Of a stretch of DNA of 64,000 nucleotides, positions 9,101 through 15,858 are shown one piece after another; within the stretch, counting starts at the first letter, position 1; each line of letters opens with the position of its first letter. This DNA is from Streptomyces sp. HmicA12 (GTDB lineage Bacteria; Actinomycetota; Actinomycetes; Streptomycetales; Streptomycetaceae). Both the position numbers and the translations under genes were made by a program. The stretch spans positions 208,973 through 272,972 of the forward strand of contig NZ_KB891849.1 in assembly GCF_000373565.1 (NCBI RefSeq), read 5' to 3'. The notes beneath the pieces were generated by a model, which worked only from the letters and a program-made list of their open reading frames with translations, was not told the DNA's origin and did not search any database.

Positions 9101-9380
9101 CGTGGTGCCCGCTGTCGCGGCCCGCCATCTCGTGCGGACCCGGCTCGTGAGCGACGGGCCCGCCGGGCGCCGGCGCGTACTGCTGCTGCGCGGGCATCTC
9201 GACCTGCGGCTGGCCCCAGGCCCCCTGGGAGCCGGGCATCAGGAGCAGTTCGTCGTCCTCGGCGGTGGCTTCGGAGGGATCGAGGTAGGTGTAGGCCCCC
9301 GGGGCGGGAACGCCCGGCGGCTCCACCGTGCCTGCGTTCTCCGGCAGCCCCTCGCCCGGAACCTGACCGGTGTCGGTCAT
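6141..9380 (-). CDS. cobT: BluB-CobT fusion: DMB synthase and NaMN:DMB phosphoribosyltransferase
   Basis: 1079 residues in three parts. Residues 1-505 are low complexity, rich in Pro, Glu, Gln and Ala, with four tandem EQSG(P/L)Y units, and probably disordered. Residues 509-720 are a BluB-type flavin-destroying nitroreductase: RRDIRNGF carries the Asp (526) matching the catalytic Asp of BluB, with APSVGHSQPWDFVVIRS and LWLAARAEGLGVGWVSFF. Residues 730-1079 are CobT, with GDHGVHAQGVTPWPQ, GEMGIANTTA and LRLGEGTGA, whose Glu (about 1047) matches the catalytic base. Together they would make 5,6-dimethylbenzimidazole from FMNH2 and activate it to alpha-ribazole phosphate, the lower ligand of B12. 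It follows cobL after 354 bp; the start has GAGGGGTAGGC upstream. Confidence 0.92.
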   Translation of the reverse strand: MTDTGQVPGEGLPENAGTVEPPGVPAPGAYTYLDPSEATAEDDELLLMPGSQGAWGQPQVEMPAQQQYAPAPGGPVAHEPGPHEMAGRDSGHHDMGGMHLQGGQGAAAAAANQGPARRPLHMGPPMPETGGSGVRSLADRGPAQQTPANPMPVRQSGPPTTGPEYLDIPPQGAAPWQPAEATRQPGYEMPQAPAETVVPEAYAAPQESLGAPRFAPVAEPAPVAAYAGQAEQSGPYEQSGPYEQSGPYEQSGLYAPHESAPQPAPEQQTLGQFVPVEGSVPTTPHLAPTPPHAMAVPPMPEPAAAEPMAAEPVPAAEPVEQAVDLPQAPPVEQTPEPVAEQPQAVVAEQPQIVAEEPPVAEPVMEQPHQELPPEPQPEQPEPQPEAQPEAPIALSPVTVEPVQPVEAEEPAPVEAPVQEAEPAAEPQPAVEVTEPAEVAAAVPAPRDGGPGATQASEPQAVEESAGTVTEEPELIEVAPEPVAEPMPEPEPEFVAEAEAFETVAAASGYDDAEREAVLRVMRERRDIRNGFRGDPIPHEVLLRVLEAAHTAPSVGHSQPWDFVVIRSAETRRTMHELAMRQKDAYAKSLPKGRAKQFKELKIEAILDTPVNIVVTADPTRGGRHTLGRHTQPQMAPYSSALAVENLWLAARAEGLGVGWVSFFDEREMVRTLGLPDHLEVVAYLCVGYVDEFPDEPELMQAGWSKRRPLSWVVHEETYGRRALPGEDPHDLLAETVSNIRPLDAKALGEAWERQKRMTKPAGALGMLEIISAQLSGLSRMCPPPIPEPAAVAIFAGDHGVHAQGVTPWPQEVTGQMVANFLGGGAVCNAFANQVGAEVCVIDVGVASELPATPGLLPRKVRAGTADMTAGPALTREEVKAAIEVGIETARDLVAAGNKALLTGEMGIANTTASAALISVYTEVDPSEVTGRGTGINDETHARKVDVVRRALDVHRPDPADPIGVLAAVGGLEHAALVGLLLGGASLRTPVILDGVSAGAAALVARAIAPEVLAACIAGHRSAEPGHVAALNKLGLRPLVDLDLRLGEGTGALLALPIVQSAARAMHEVATFDSAGVTEK
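8619..8690. repeat. Four 18-bp tandem repeats inside the BluB-CobT gene
   Basis: Four consecutive 18-bp units (gtacgggccggactgctc; the first has two changes). They encode the repeated hexapeptide EQSGPY in the disordered N-terminus, are in frame, and could vary in number by slippage without breaking the gene. Confidence 0.9.
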
Positions 9381-9734
9381 GCCTACCCCTCGCCCATCGA
9401 TGAGAACTTCCCGGCCGCTCCCGGCCGTTGGCCCGGGGAACGACCCCGTTGACCGGAGCAGCGCGTCAACCGCCCGTCATGATGAACGAGCGTGCGCGCC
9501 GCGCGGCACGAACCGCCCCGGACAACAGGTATTGTCCCGGTCGGATCGCGGCCACGGTACGTAGATCGCCCATGGCCTTCTGTGGACTGCGCCACGTTGC
9601 GCGTCCTCCGGTCGGCGCCGTACCACACCCACCCCAAAGCTGGTGAGTTTTCCGGACATTGGCCGACGAACTGCCGGACGTCCCGGTGCGGTACAACGAT
9701 CGGCCAGCCTACCGCGCGCGCTGGGCCGTCAGGG
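9381..9734. other. 354-bp gap between cobL and the BluB-CobT gene
   Basis: No convincing gene: short ORFs here show no coding bias or ribosome site. No cobalamin-riboswitch B12 box was found on either strand. A promoter for the fusion gene probably lies here, but I could not place it with confidence. Confidence 0.5.
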
Positions 9735-10958
9735 TCACGGGTGGCGTTCCCGCGAACGGCCGGAGAGCAGGAACCCCACGGTCCGTTCCTTCTCCGTCCA
9801 GGCACGAGTGTCCAGTTCGACGGATTGCAGCAGCGCGCACTCGACGTCGTAGCCGTGCTCCGTCAGATTCCTGCCGATGAGTTCGGCGGCGTCGCGTGTC
9901 GCGGCGTGCGTGACGATGCGCGCGGGCCTGCGGTCGGCGACCGCGGAGACGACCGCCGCTCCCCCGCCGCCGACCCGGACGACGTCGGGCTCGGGCAGGT
10001 CCTCCAGGGCGTGCGGCGCGGTGCCGTGCACGATCTGCGCCTGGACGCCGAAGCGGCGGGTCACCGCAAGCGTGCGGGCGCAGGCGTCGGGGTCCCGGTC
10101 GACCGCGATGACGGCGGCGCCGAACCGGGCGGCCTCCGCGGTGAACGCGCCGCCGCCGCAGCCGATGTCCCACACCAGGTCGCCGGTCCTCGGTCCCAGG
10201 CGGGCGAGTTGGGCCGCGCGCAGCTGCTCGGTCTCGCCCTCGCCGAGGGGGCCCTCGTACGCGGCGGCCGGCAGTGCCCAGCCGCGGGGCGCGGGAGCCG
10301 GGTCCCTGGCGTCGCCGCCCGCGAGCCAGCCCCCGTTCTCGGGGACGCCGGTCACCGGGCCGCCGATGACGATGACCACGTTCGGGTCGCGCCAGGTGTG
10401 GTCGGCGGCCTTGTCGGAGGTGACGACGGTGACCTGCTCGCGGTCGGTGCCGAGTTCCTCGCAGATGACGAAGGTGCGGTGGACGCCTTCGAGCAGGAGG
10501 CCGAGTTCGGCGGGTCCCGCGCCGGGTGAGGTCAGGACCGCGACCTTGGTGTGGGCTCGGCACACATTCACCGCACGTCGCAGGGTGCGGCGGTGTGCGA
10601 CGACCACCTGGGCGTCGTCCCAGGGCATACCGGCGCGGGCGAAGGCCTGGGCGACGGAGGAGACGGCGGGGACGACCTCGACCTCCAGGCCGTACTCGGG
10701 TGCGCGCAGGGTCCGTACGACGCCGAAGAAGCCGGGGTCGCCGTCCGCGAGGACGACGGCGGTGCCGCGGTGCCCGGCGATGCGGCGGGCGGCGAGGGAC
10801 ACGCTGCCGAGCCGGATCCGCTCGGCGCGCGGGGGCACTTCGGGCAGCGCCAGGTGGTGGGCGGCACCGGCCACCAGGGTGGCAGCGCCGAGCGCCGAGC
10901 GGGCCGCCGCGGTCAGGGGCGAGCCGTCCCAGCCGATCACCGTGACCCGGTCGGCCAT
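9735..10958 (-). CDS. cobL: Precorrin-6Y C5,15-methyltransferase (decarboxylating)
   Basis: 407 residues. The N-terminal half is a CbiE-type tetrapyrrole methylase (MADRVTVIGWDGSPL near the N-terminus, then LADGDPGFFGVVRTL, then VVPAVSSVAQAFARAGMPWDDAQVV). The C-terminal half is a CbiT-type methyltransferase with SAM motif VWDIGCGGGAFTAEAARFG and DRDPDAC. In the aerobic pathway CobL methylates C5 and C15 of precorrin-6 and removes the acetate carboxyl. The CbiT glycine motif is usually closer to DIGAGSGSV, so this copy is slightly divergent but complete. ATG at 10958 follows TGGAGACTGACGACG, which overlaps the end of a short upstream ORF. Confidence 0.9.
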   Translation of the reverse strand: MADRVTVIGWDGSPLTAAARSALGAATLVAGAAHHLALPEVPPRAERIRLGSVSLAARRIAGHRGTAVVLADGDPGFFGVVRTLRAPEYGLEVEVVPAVSSVAQAFARAGMPWDDAQVVVAHRRTLRRAVNVCRAHTKVAVLTSPGAGPAELGLLLEGVHRTFVICEELGTDREQVTVVTSDKAADHTWRDPNVVIVIGGPVTGVPENGGWLAGGDARDPAPAPRGWALPAAAYEGPLGEGETEQLRAAQLARLGPRTGDLVWDIGCGGGAFTAEAARFGAAVIAVDRDPDACARTLAVTRRFGVQAQIVHGTAPHALEDLPEPDVVRVGGGGAAVVSAVADRRPARIVTHAATRDAAELIGRNLTEHGYDVECALLQSVELDTRAWTEKERTVGFLLSGRSRERHP

Positions 10959-10963
10959 CGTCG

Positions 10964-11044
10964 TCAGTCTCCAGAAGGTGCGAATGCGTACGCGAACACG
11001 TACTCAGTGGGGGAATCCGCCGGGGGCAGGGCCGGGCGGGGCAT
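10964..11044 (-). CDS. Candidate 26-aa upstream ORF before cobL
   Basis: ATG at 11044 to TGA at 10964-10966. The peptide has a Pro-rich start (MPRPALPPADSP) and an aromatic end (TEYVFAYAFAPSGD). TACGCT, a TAnnnT-type -10 box, ends 4 nt upstream of the ATG and no Shine-Dalgarno is present, so it may be leaderless. Its stop is five bases before the cobL ATG and overlaps the cobL ribosome site, an arrangement that favours translational coupling. Whether it is a real peptide or chance is unproven. Confidence 0.4.
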   Translation of the reverse strand: MPRPALPPADSPTEYVFAYAFAPSGD

Positions 11045-11113
11045 CGAGAGCGTACCTGCCGGGTCTGGCCGTCGCCTGTGGGGTCGGTGTCGGTCGCTGT
11101 CGGTGGGCGCCGG

Positions 11114-11752
11114 TCAGTTCCAGTCGGAGAAGGCCGTGAAGCCCCCGGCCTCGGCCAGCTGCTCGGTGACGCCCTCGATGTCCTCGGGGAGCAGGCTCCA
11201 CACGATGAAGTCGGTGCGGACGTCCGCCCAGGTGCCGTCCTCGGTACGGGTACGCGCTATGCAGGCGTTGCGCAGGACACCCTCGCTGATGCAGCCGATC
11301 TTCTGGGCGACCTGCTGGGACGCGGTGTTGTCGGCGGCGGTGCGCAACTCGATGCGCTCCAGCCCCTGGTCGCGGAAGAGCCACTGGGCCATGGCGAGCG
11401 CGGCCTCCGAGGCGTAGCCCTCACCGCGTGCCCAGGGAGCGACGATGTAGGAGAGCTCGGTGGCGCGGACGTGCCAGTTGGTCTTCGTCAGCTGGACGAT
11501 GCCGACCAGGCGCTGGGTGAGGAACTCGGTGACGGCGAGGTCGAGTCCGGTGCCGGCCGCGCGCTCCGCGGGCGCGTACTCGGTGATCCAGCGGCGCGCG
11601 CCCTCCTCCGTGAACGGCTGCGGCACCGACGTCCAGGCGGCGATGAGCTCGTCGTTCATCATCTCCGAAAGGGCGGGGACGTCGTCCTCGTCGAGCGGGC
11701 GCAGCACCAAGCGCTCCGTGCTGATGGAGATCTCGGGGAAGGTGTTCGTCAT
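11114..11752 (-). CDS. GNAT N-acetyltransferase, RimJ/RimL type
   Basis: 212 residues. STERLVLRPLDEDDVPAL is the usual first strand-helix of RimJ/L-type enzymes. The acetyl-CoA site is WARGEGYASEAALAMAQWLF and the C-terminal part is IELRTAADNTASQQVAQKIG. These enzymes acetylate protein N-termini or small amines with acetyl-CoA; the substrate here is unknown. ATG 11752 was preferred to the more upstream ATG because GGAG precedes it. The last residues (FTAFSDWN) follow an unusual acidic helix. It is transcribed after, but separated by a terminator from, the met operon. Confidence 0.82.
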   Translation of the reverse strand: MTNTFPEISISTERLVLRPLDEDDVPALSEMMNDELIAAWTSVPQPFTEEGARRWITEYAPAERAAGTGLDLAVTEFLTQRLVGIVQLTKTNWHVRATELSYIVAPWARGEGYASEAALAMAQWLFRDQGLERIELRTAADNTASQQVAQKIGCISEGVLRNACIARTRTEDGTWADVRTDFIVWSLLPEDIEGVTEQLAEAGGFTAFSDWN

Positions 11753-11845
11753 GCAGCGCTCCGTAACCTTCGTGGCCGCCTGCGTCCCTCGTATCGGCCG
11801 GGTGAAGTGCCCAGCATGCAGCATGCAGGTACGTAACTGCACATG

Positions 11846-11877
11846 GGGGCCGCCCCTGTTGACGGGAGCGGCCCCCC
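11846..11877 (-). terminator. Terminator of the met transporter operon
   Basis: Inverted repeat with outer stem gggggccgc/gcggccccc and inner ccc/ggg, 23 nt after the second metQ stop on the minus strand. No clear U-run follows. Confidence 0.65.
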
Positions 11878-11899
11878 TGAATGCGGCCGGCCGGGGTGT

Positions 11900-12721
11900 T
11901 CAGGCGGGGAGCACCGAGCCCTGGTACTTCTCCTCGATGAACTTCTTCACCTCGGGCGATGTCAGCAGCTCGGCGAGCTTCTTCACGCGCGGGTCGTCCT
12001 CGTCGCCCTTCTTGACGGCGAGGACGTTGTTGTACGGGTTGTTCTTCACGGACTCCAGAAGGATGGCGTCCTTCTGGGGGCTCAGGTCCGCGTCGAGCGC
12101 GTAGTTGTTGTTGATGACCGCCGCGTCGACGTCGCCCAACGAGCGCGGCAGCTGCGCCGGTTCGAGCTCCTTGAAGGTCAGGCCCTTCGGGTTCTTCGCG
12201 ACGTCCTGGGGACTCGCGTTCGCGCCCGCGTCCTTCTTGAGCTCGATGACGCCCTTGGAGGCGAGGAGTTGGAGCGCCCTGCCTTCATTGGTGGTGTCGT
12301 TCGGCAGCGCCACGGTCGCGCCCCGGGCGAGCTTCGTGACGTCGTCGACCTTCTTGGAGTAGACGCCCATGGGCGGCAGGTACACGTCGGTGACCGCGCT
12401 CAGGGTGGTGCCCTTGGACCGGTTGAAGTCCTCCAAGTAGGGCTTGTGCTGGTACAGGTTGGCGTCGAGGGTGCCGTCCTGGAGGGCGGTGTTCGGCAGG
12501 ACGTAGTCCGTGAACTCCTTGATCTCCAGGTCGAGTCCGGCCTTTTTCGCCAGGTGGTCCTTGATGTACGCGAGGACTTCGCCGGCCGGGGTCGGGGTGG
12601 CCCCGACCACCAGCGTGCCGCTCGCGCCGGACGTGCTGTCCGCCGTGTCGGACCCGCAGGCCGTGAGGCCGAGGGCGAGTGCCCCGGCGATCACGGCGGC
12701 GGGAAGCGTGTACGTACGCAT
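11900..12721 (-). CDS. metQ: Methionine-binding lipoprotein MetQ, second copy
   Basis: 273 residues, NlpA/MetQ family. A lipoprotein signal peptide ends in lipobox LTAC (Cys about 22), so it is anchored outside the membrane. The core motifs match the family: LVVGATPTPAGEVLAYIK, EFTDYVLPNTALQDGTLDANLYQHKPYLEDFN and NNNYALDADLSP. It would deliver methionine (L- or D-) to MetNI. It is the last gene of metN-metI-metQ-metQ and is a clear tandem duplicate of the gene 20 bp upstream, with near-identical C-termini (LLTSPEVKKFIE). The two copies have diverged in ligand-pocket segments, so ligand range may differ. Confidence 0.92.
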   Translation of the reverse strand: MRTYTLPAAVIAGALALGLTACGSDTADSTSGASGTLVVGATPTPAGEVLAYIKDHLAKKAGLDLEIKEFTDYVLPNTALQDGTLDANLYQHKPYLEDFNRSKGTTLSAVTDVYLPPMGVYSKKVDDVTKLARGATVALPNDTTNEGRALQLLASKGVIELKKDAGANASPQDVAKNPKGLTFKELEPAQLPRSLGDVDAAVINNNYALDADLSPQKDAILLESVKNNPYNNVLAVKKGDEDDPRVKKLAELLTSPEVKKFIEEKYQGSVLPA

Positions 12722-12741
12722 CGGAAGGTTCCCTCGGAGGC

Positions 12742-13572
12742 TCAGAAGGAGGGGAGCACCGAGCCCTTGTACTTGTCCTCGATGAACTTCTTCACCTCGG
12801 GCGACGTGAGGAGCTTGGCGAGCTTCTTCACGCGCGGGTCGTTCTCGTTGCCCTCCTTGACCGCGAGAACGTTGTTGTACTTGTTGTTCTTCGCCGACTC
12901 CAGGACGAGCGCGTCCTTGGCGGGGCTGAGGTCGGCGCCGATGGCGTAGTTGCCGTTGATGACGGCGGCGTCGACGTCCTGGAGGGAGCGCGGGGTCTGG
13001 GCCGCCTCGACCTCCTTGAAGGTCAGGTCCTTCGGGTTCTTCGCGATGTCCTGCGGGGTCGCGGTGGCCTCGGAGCCGCTCTTGAGGGTGATGAGCCCGT
13101 TGGCGGCGAGGAAGCGCAGGGCGCGGCTCTCGTTGTCGGCGTCGTTCGGGACGGCGATGGTGCCGCCCTTCTTGATGTCGGCGACCTTCTTGGCCTTCTC
13201 GGAGTAGAGGCCGAGCGGCTCCAGGTGCACGGTGGCGACCGACTTGAGGTGCGTGCCGTTCTTCTTGTTGAAGTCTTCCAGGTACGGGACGGTCTGGAAG
13301 TAGTTGGCGTCGACCGAGCCGTCCTCGGTGGCGTTGTTCGGCTGGACGTAGTCCGTGAACTCCTTGACCTCGAGGTTGAGGCCTTCCTTCTTCGCCAGGT
13401 TCTTCTTGATGTAGTTGAGGACCTCGGCGTGCGGGACGGGCGTCGCGGCGACGACCAGCGGGTCGGACGCCTTGGCCTTGGTGTCGGCCTTGTCGGAACC
13501 GCAGGCGGTCAGGCCCAGGGTGAGGGCTCCGGTGGCGAGGACAGCAGCGGTGATCTTGGTGGTGTTACGCAC
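12742..13572 (-). CDS. metQ: Methionine-binding lipoprotein MetQ, first copy
   Basis: 276 residues from GTG 13572, chosen because AGAAAGG sits eight bases upstream; an in-frame ATG at 13602 lies before that ribosome site. The signal peptide is basic then hydrophobic and ends in lipobox LTAC. Family motifs are LVVAATPVPHAEVLNYIKKN, YFQTVPYLEDFNKK and INGNYAIGADLSPAKDA. It is the periplasm-equivalent (outer membrane face) receptor for the MetNI importer. It lies 75 bp after metI and 20 bp before the second metQ, so all four genes are probably one transcript. Confidence 0.93.
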   Translation of the reverse strand: MRNTTKITAAVLATGALTLGLTACGSDKADTKAKASDPLVVAATPVPHAEVLNYIKKNLAKKEGLNLEVKEFTDYVQPNNATEDGSVDANYFQTVPYLEDFNKKNGTHLKSVATVHLEPLGLYSEKAKKVADIKKGGTIAVPNDADNESRALRFLAANGLITLKSGSEATATPQDIAKNPKDLTFKEVEAAQTPRSLQDVDAAVINGNYAIGADLSPAKDALVLESAKNNKYNNVLAVKEGNENDPRVKKLAKLLTSPEVKKFIEDKYKGSVLPSF

Positions 13573-13647
13573 GAAAAGTGCCTTTCTCCATGGGTGGTGC
13601 AACCCGCCGGGTGAGGCGGGGAGACAGGGATGCAGCGGGGCTGCGGG

Positions 13648-14400
13648 TCAGCGGGTCTTGGCGGGGGCGGGCTCCGTGGCGGCCGGGCCACCGGACAGGA
13701 AGCCGCCGAGCACGCGGAAGCGGAGCGGTTCGCCGCCCTTGCCGGCGCGGCGGTGCAGGACGCGGGCGCCGCTGTCGCCGGCGAGCTGGATGATCGCGAT
13801 GGTGACCGCGAGGATGGCCACGATGATCCACATCATGGTCGTCTCGAAGCGCTGGTAGCCGTAGCGGATGGCGAGGTCGCCGAGGCCGCCGGCGCCGACC
13901 GTGCCGGCCATCGCGGAGTAGCCGATGATCGCGATGATCGTCGTGGTGGTGGCCGAGATCAGCGAGGGCAGCGACTCGGGGACGAGGGCCTTGCGGACCA
14001 CGGTCCAGGTGTTGCCGCCCATCGACTGCACGGCCTCGACGAGCCCGCCGTCGACCTCCCGTACGGATGTCTCGACGAGCCGCGCGAAGAACGGGATGGC
14101 GCCGATGGCGAGCGGCACGATGGCGGCCTCGCGGCCGATGGTGGTGCCGACGATCCAGCGGGTGAAGCCCATCAGGGCGACCATCAGGATCAGGAAGGGC
14201 ATCGAACGGACGATGTTCACGATCTGCCCGATGACCTTGTTCGCGAAGGCGTTCTGCAGCAGCCCGCCGCGGTCCGTGAGGACGAGCAGGATGCCGAGCG
14301 GCAGGCCGACGACGACGGCGATCAGCGTGGACCAGCCGACCATGTAGAGGGTGTCCCAACATGCCTGGGACAGCAGCGGCTGCATCTCCGACCAGGTCAC
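13648..14400 (-). CDS. metI: Methionine ABC transporter permease MetI
   Basis: 250 residues with five predicted membrane helices and the EAA loop typical of importer permeases (LVEAVQSMGGNTWTVVRKALVPESLPSL), the contact site for MetN. The start is MTWSEMQPLLSQACWDTLYM. The GTG start overlaps the metN stop by 4 nt (GTGA), so translation is coupled. A hydrophilic C-terminal tail of about 45 residues, after IIQLAGD, is longer than in E. coli MetI and is of unknown significance. Confidence 0.94.
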   Translation of the reverse strand: MTWSEMQPLLSQACWDTLYMVGWSTLIAVVVGLPLGILLVLTDRGGLLQNAFANKVIGQIVNIVRSMPFLILMVALMGFTRWIVGTTIGREAAIVPLAIGAIPFFARLVETSVREVDGGLVEAVQSMGGNTWTVVRKALVPESLPSLISATTTTIIAIIGYSAMAGTVGAGGLGDLAIRYGYQRFETTMMWIIVAILAVTIAIIQLAGDSGARVLHRRAGKGGEPLRFRVLGGFLSGGPAATEPAPAKTR

Positions 14401-15500
14401 TTGGAGACACCTTCCTTCAGCAGTTCGGACGCGCGGCCGTCGAGGGCCGCGCTCTCGACGATCTCGGCCTGGAGGCCCTGCTCGCGCAGGAAGCCGATGG
14501 GGACGACGTTCTCCTCGTAGCGGCCGGGCAGTTCGATGCGCATGCGGCCGACCTGCTTGCCGGCGACGGTGTCCATCGCGGCGCCCAGGATCGAGATGTC
14601 GATGTTGTACGTGCGGGAGAGCTGGGAGATGACCGGCTGGGTCGTCGACTCGCCGTGGAAGGTGACGTCGAGGACGGTGCGGTCGGCGCCCGAGGCCTCG
14701 CCGCTGACGGGGAAGAGCGCGGCGGCGAGTTCGGAGCCCGGCGTCGCGAGGAGTTCGCTGACGGTGCCGGACTCGACGATCTGCCCGCGCTCCATCAGCG
14801 CGGCCGAGTCACAGACGGTCTTGACGACGTCCATCTCGTGCGTGATGAGCAGGACGGTCAGGCCGAGCTGCTGATTGAGGTCGCGCAGCAGCTGGAGGAT
14901 CGAGCGGGTGGTCTCCGGGTCGAGGGCGCTTGTCGCCTCGTCGGACAGGAGCACCTTCGGGTCGCCGGCCAGGGCGCGGGCGATGCCGACGCGCTGCTTC
15001 TGGCCGCCGGAGAGCTGGGCCGGGTAGGACTTGGCCTTGTCGGCGAGGCCGACGAGGTCGAGGAGTTCCAGCGCCTTGGCGGAACGTTCCTTCCCCGACT
15101 TGCCGAGGATTTCGAGGGGCAGCTCGATGTTGTCCTGAACGGTGCGCGAGGCCAGCAGGTTGAAGTGCTGGAAGACCATGCCGATGCGGCTGCGCGCCTC
15201 GCGGAGTTCCTTGCCGGCGCGCGGTCCGCGTCCGGCGAGCGCGGTGAGGTCCTGTCCGGCCACCGTCACGGTGCCGGAGGTGGGGCGCTCCAGGAGGTTC
15301 ACGCAGCGGATCAGCGAGGACTTGCCGGCGCCGGACTGGCCGATGACGCCGTACACCTCGCCTTCGCGCACGTGCAGATCGACGCCGTCCAGGGCGGTGA
15401 CCTCGCGGCCGCGCGAGCGGTAGACCTTGGTGAGGCCCTGTGTGGTGATCACGTGGATGTCCGTCACTGTCGAGTGCGCGGCACGGGTGGCGCCGGGCAC
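14397..15500 (-). CDS. metN: Methionine ABC transporter ATPase MetN
   Basis: 367 residues from GTG 15500; GTG 15467 (starting VTDIHVITTQGLTKVY) is an equally possible start since neither has a strong ribosome site. The ATPase has Walker A GQSGAGKSS, signature LSGGQKQR and Walker B VLLSDEATSALD. The C-terminal 90 residues (LDVTFHGESTTQPVISQLSR onwards) form the NIL domain, which binds methionine and gives trans-inhibition. It energises MetI with either MetQ. It is first in the operon, 188 nt after a Met/Cys leader ORF, with hairpins in between. Confidence 0.94.
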   Translation of the reverse strand: MPGATRAAHSTVTDIHVITTQGLTKVYRSRGREVTALDGVDLHVREGEVYGVIGQSGAGKSSLIRCVNLLERPTSGTVTVAGQDLTALAGRGPRAGKELREARSRIGMVFQHFNLLASRTVQDNIELPLEILGKSGKERSAKALELLDLVGLADKAKSYPAQLSGGQKQRVGIARALAGDPKVLLSDEATSALDPETTRSILQLLRDLNQQLGLTVLLITHEMDVVKTVCDSAALMERGQIVESGTVSELLATPGSELAAALFPVSGEASGADRTVLDVTFHGESTTQPVISQLSRTYNIDISILGAAMDTVAGKQVGRMRIELPGRYEENVVPIGFLREQGLQAEIVESAALDGRASELLKEGVSK

Positions 15501-15601
15501 GGGGCATTCATTCGGGAGTTCCGGGGCGCGGCAGGTTCTCGCGGCGGTGTGACACCGGTACGGGATCAGTGCGGAGAAGCTGTGCGCGGGGAAGGCCCGG
15601 T

Positions 15602-15666
15602 CACGTAGGTGAAGCGGTGGTTCTCCCTACGTGCGGGGCGCGCGGGTCTCGCTTCGGGGCGCGAGA
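15602..15666 (-). promoter_or_regulatory. Hairpins between Met/Cys leader ORF and metN
   Basis: Two stems follow the leader ORF on the minus strand: TCTCGC/GCGAGA (arms 15661-15666 and 15647-15652) and CACGTAGG/CCTACGTG (arms 15626-15633 and 15602-15609). They could switch with leader translation, but no classical U-run terminator is present, so control of ribosome access or Rho action is as likely. Confidence 0.4.
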
Positions 15667-15688
15667 ACAGGCGATGTTGCGGGGGCCC

Positions 15689-15775
15689 TCAGAAGGCGCA
15701 CATTCGACACATACAACGAGCACCGGGCGTCATCGTCGCCTCGGTCGCAAGGGTGCGGCTGCTCGTCGTGGTCAT
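15689..15775 (-). CDS. 28-aa Met/Cys-rich leader peptide before metNIQ
   Basis: ATG 15775 to TGA 15689-15691. The peptide starts MTTTSSRTLATEAT and ends MTPGARCMCRMCAF: three Cys and three Met codons fall in the last 14 residues. No Shine-Dalgarno is present. TTTACT lies six bases before the ATG, the same spacing as other leaderless starts in this window. A short ORF with regulatory codons packed at its end, just before a methionine importer operon, is what a ribosome-mediated attenuator looks like: slow decoding of Met or Cys codons would alter folding of the 188-nt spacer. Confidence 0.6.
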   Translation of the reverse strand: MTTTSSRTLATEATMTPGARCMCRMCAF

Positions 15776-15809
15776 GCGGCAAGTAAAGCAGACGTGAGGA
15801 CACGGCCCG

Positions 15810-15840
15810 CCACCGCTGTCCGAATAGCGGACAGCGGTGG
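15810..15840 (-). terminator. Terminator after HAD hydrolase gene
   Basis: 13-bp perfect inverted repeat with loop aatag, starting 19 nt after the HAD-hydrolase stop on the minus strand. It separates that transcript from the met leader. Confidence 0.75.
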
Positions 15841-15858
15841 ATGGCTGCGCGGAACGCG

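Noticed and set aside
6045..9452. Very long ORF on the + strand opposite the BluB-CobT gene, and another long minus-strand frame overlapping it
   Set aside because: High-GC codon shadow: Asp/Gly/Leu/Arg-only composition, no ribosome site and no domain, while the minus-strand frame encodes two known enzymes.
9381..9734. Cobalamin riboswitch upstream of the BluB-CobT gene
   Set aside because: No B12-box core (GCCACTG) or matching secondary-structure landmarks on the minus strand.
15501..15809. SAM riboswitch upstream of metN
   Set aside because: No SAM-I, SAM-II or SAM-IV core was recognisable; the short ORF with Met/Cys codons explains the region better.
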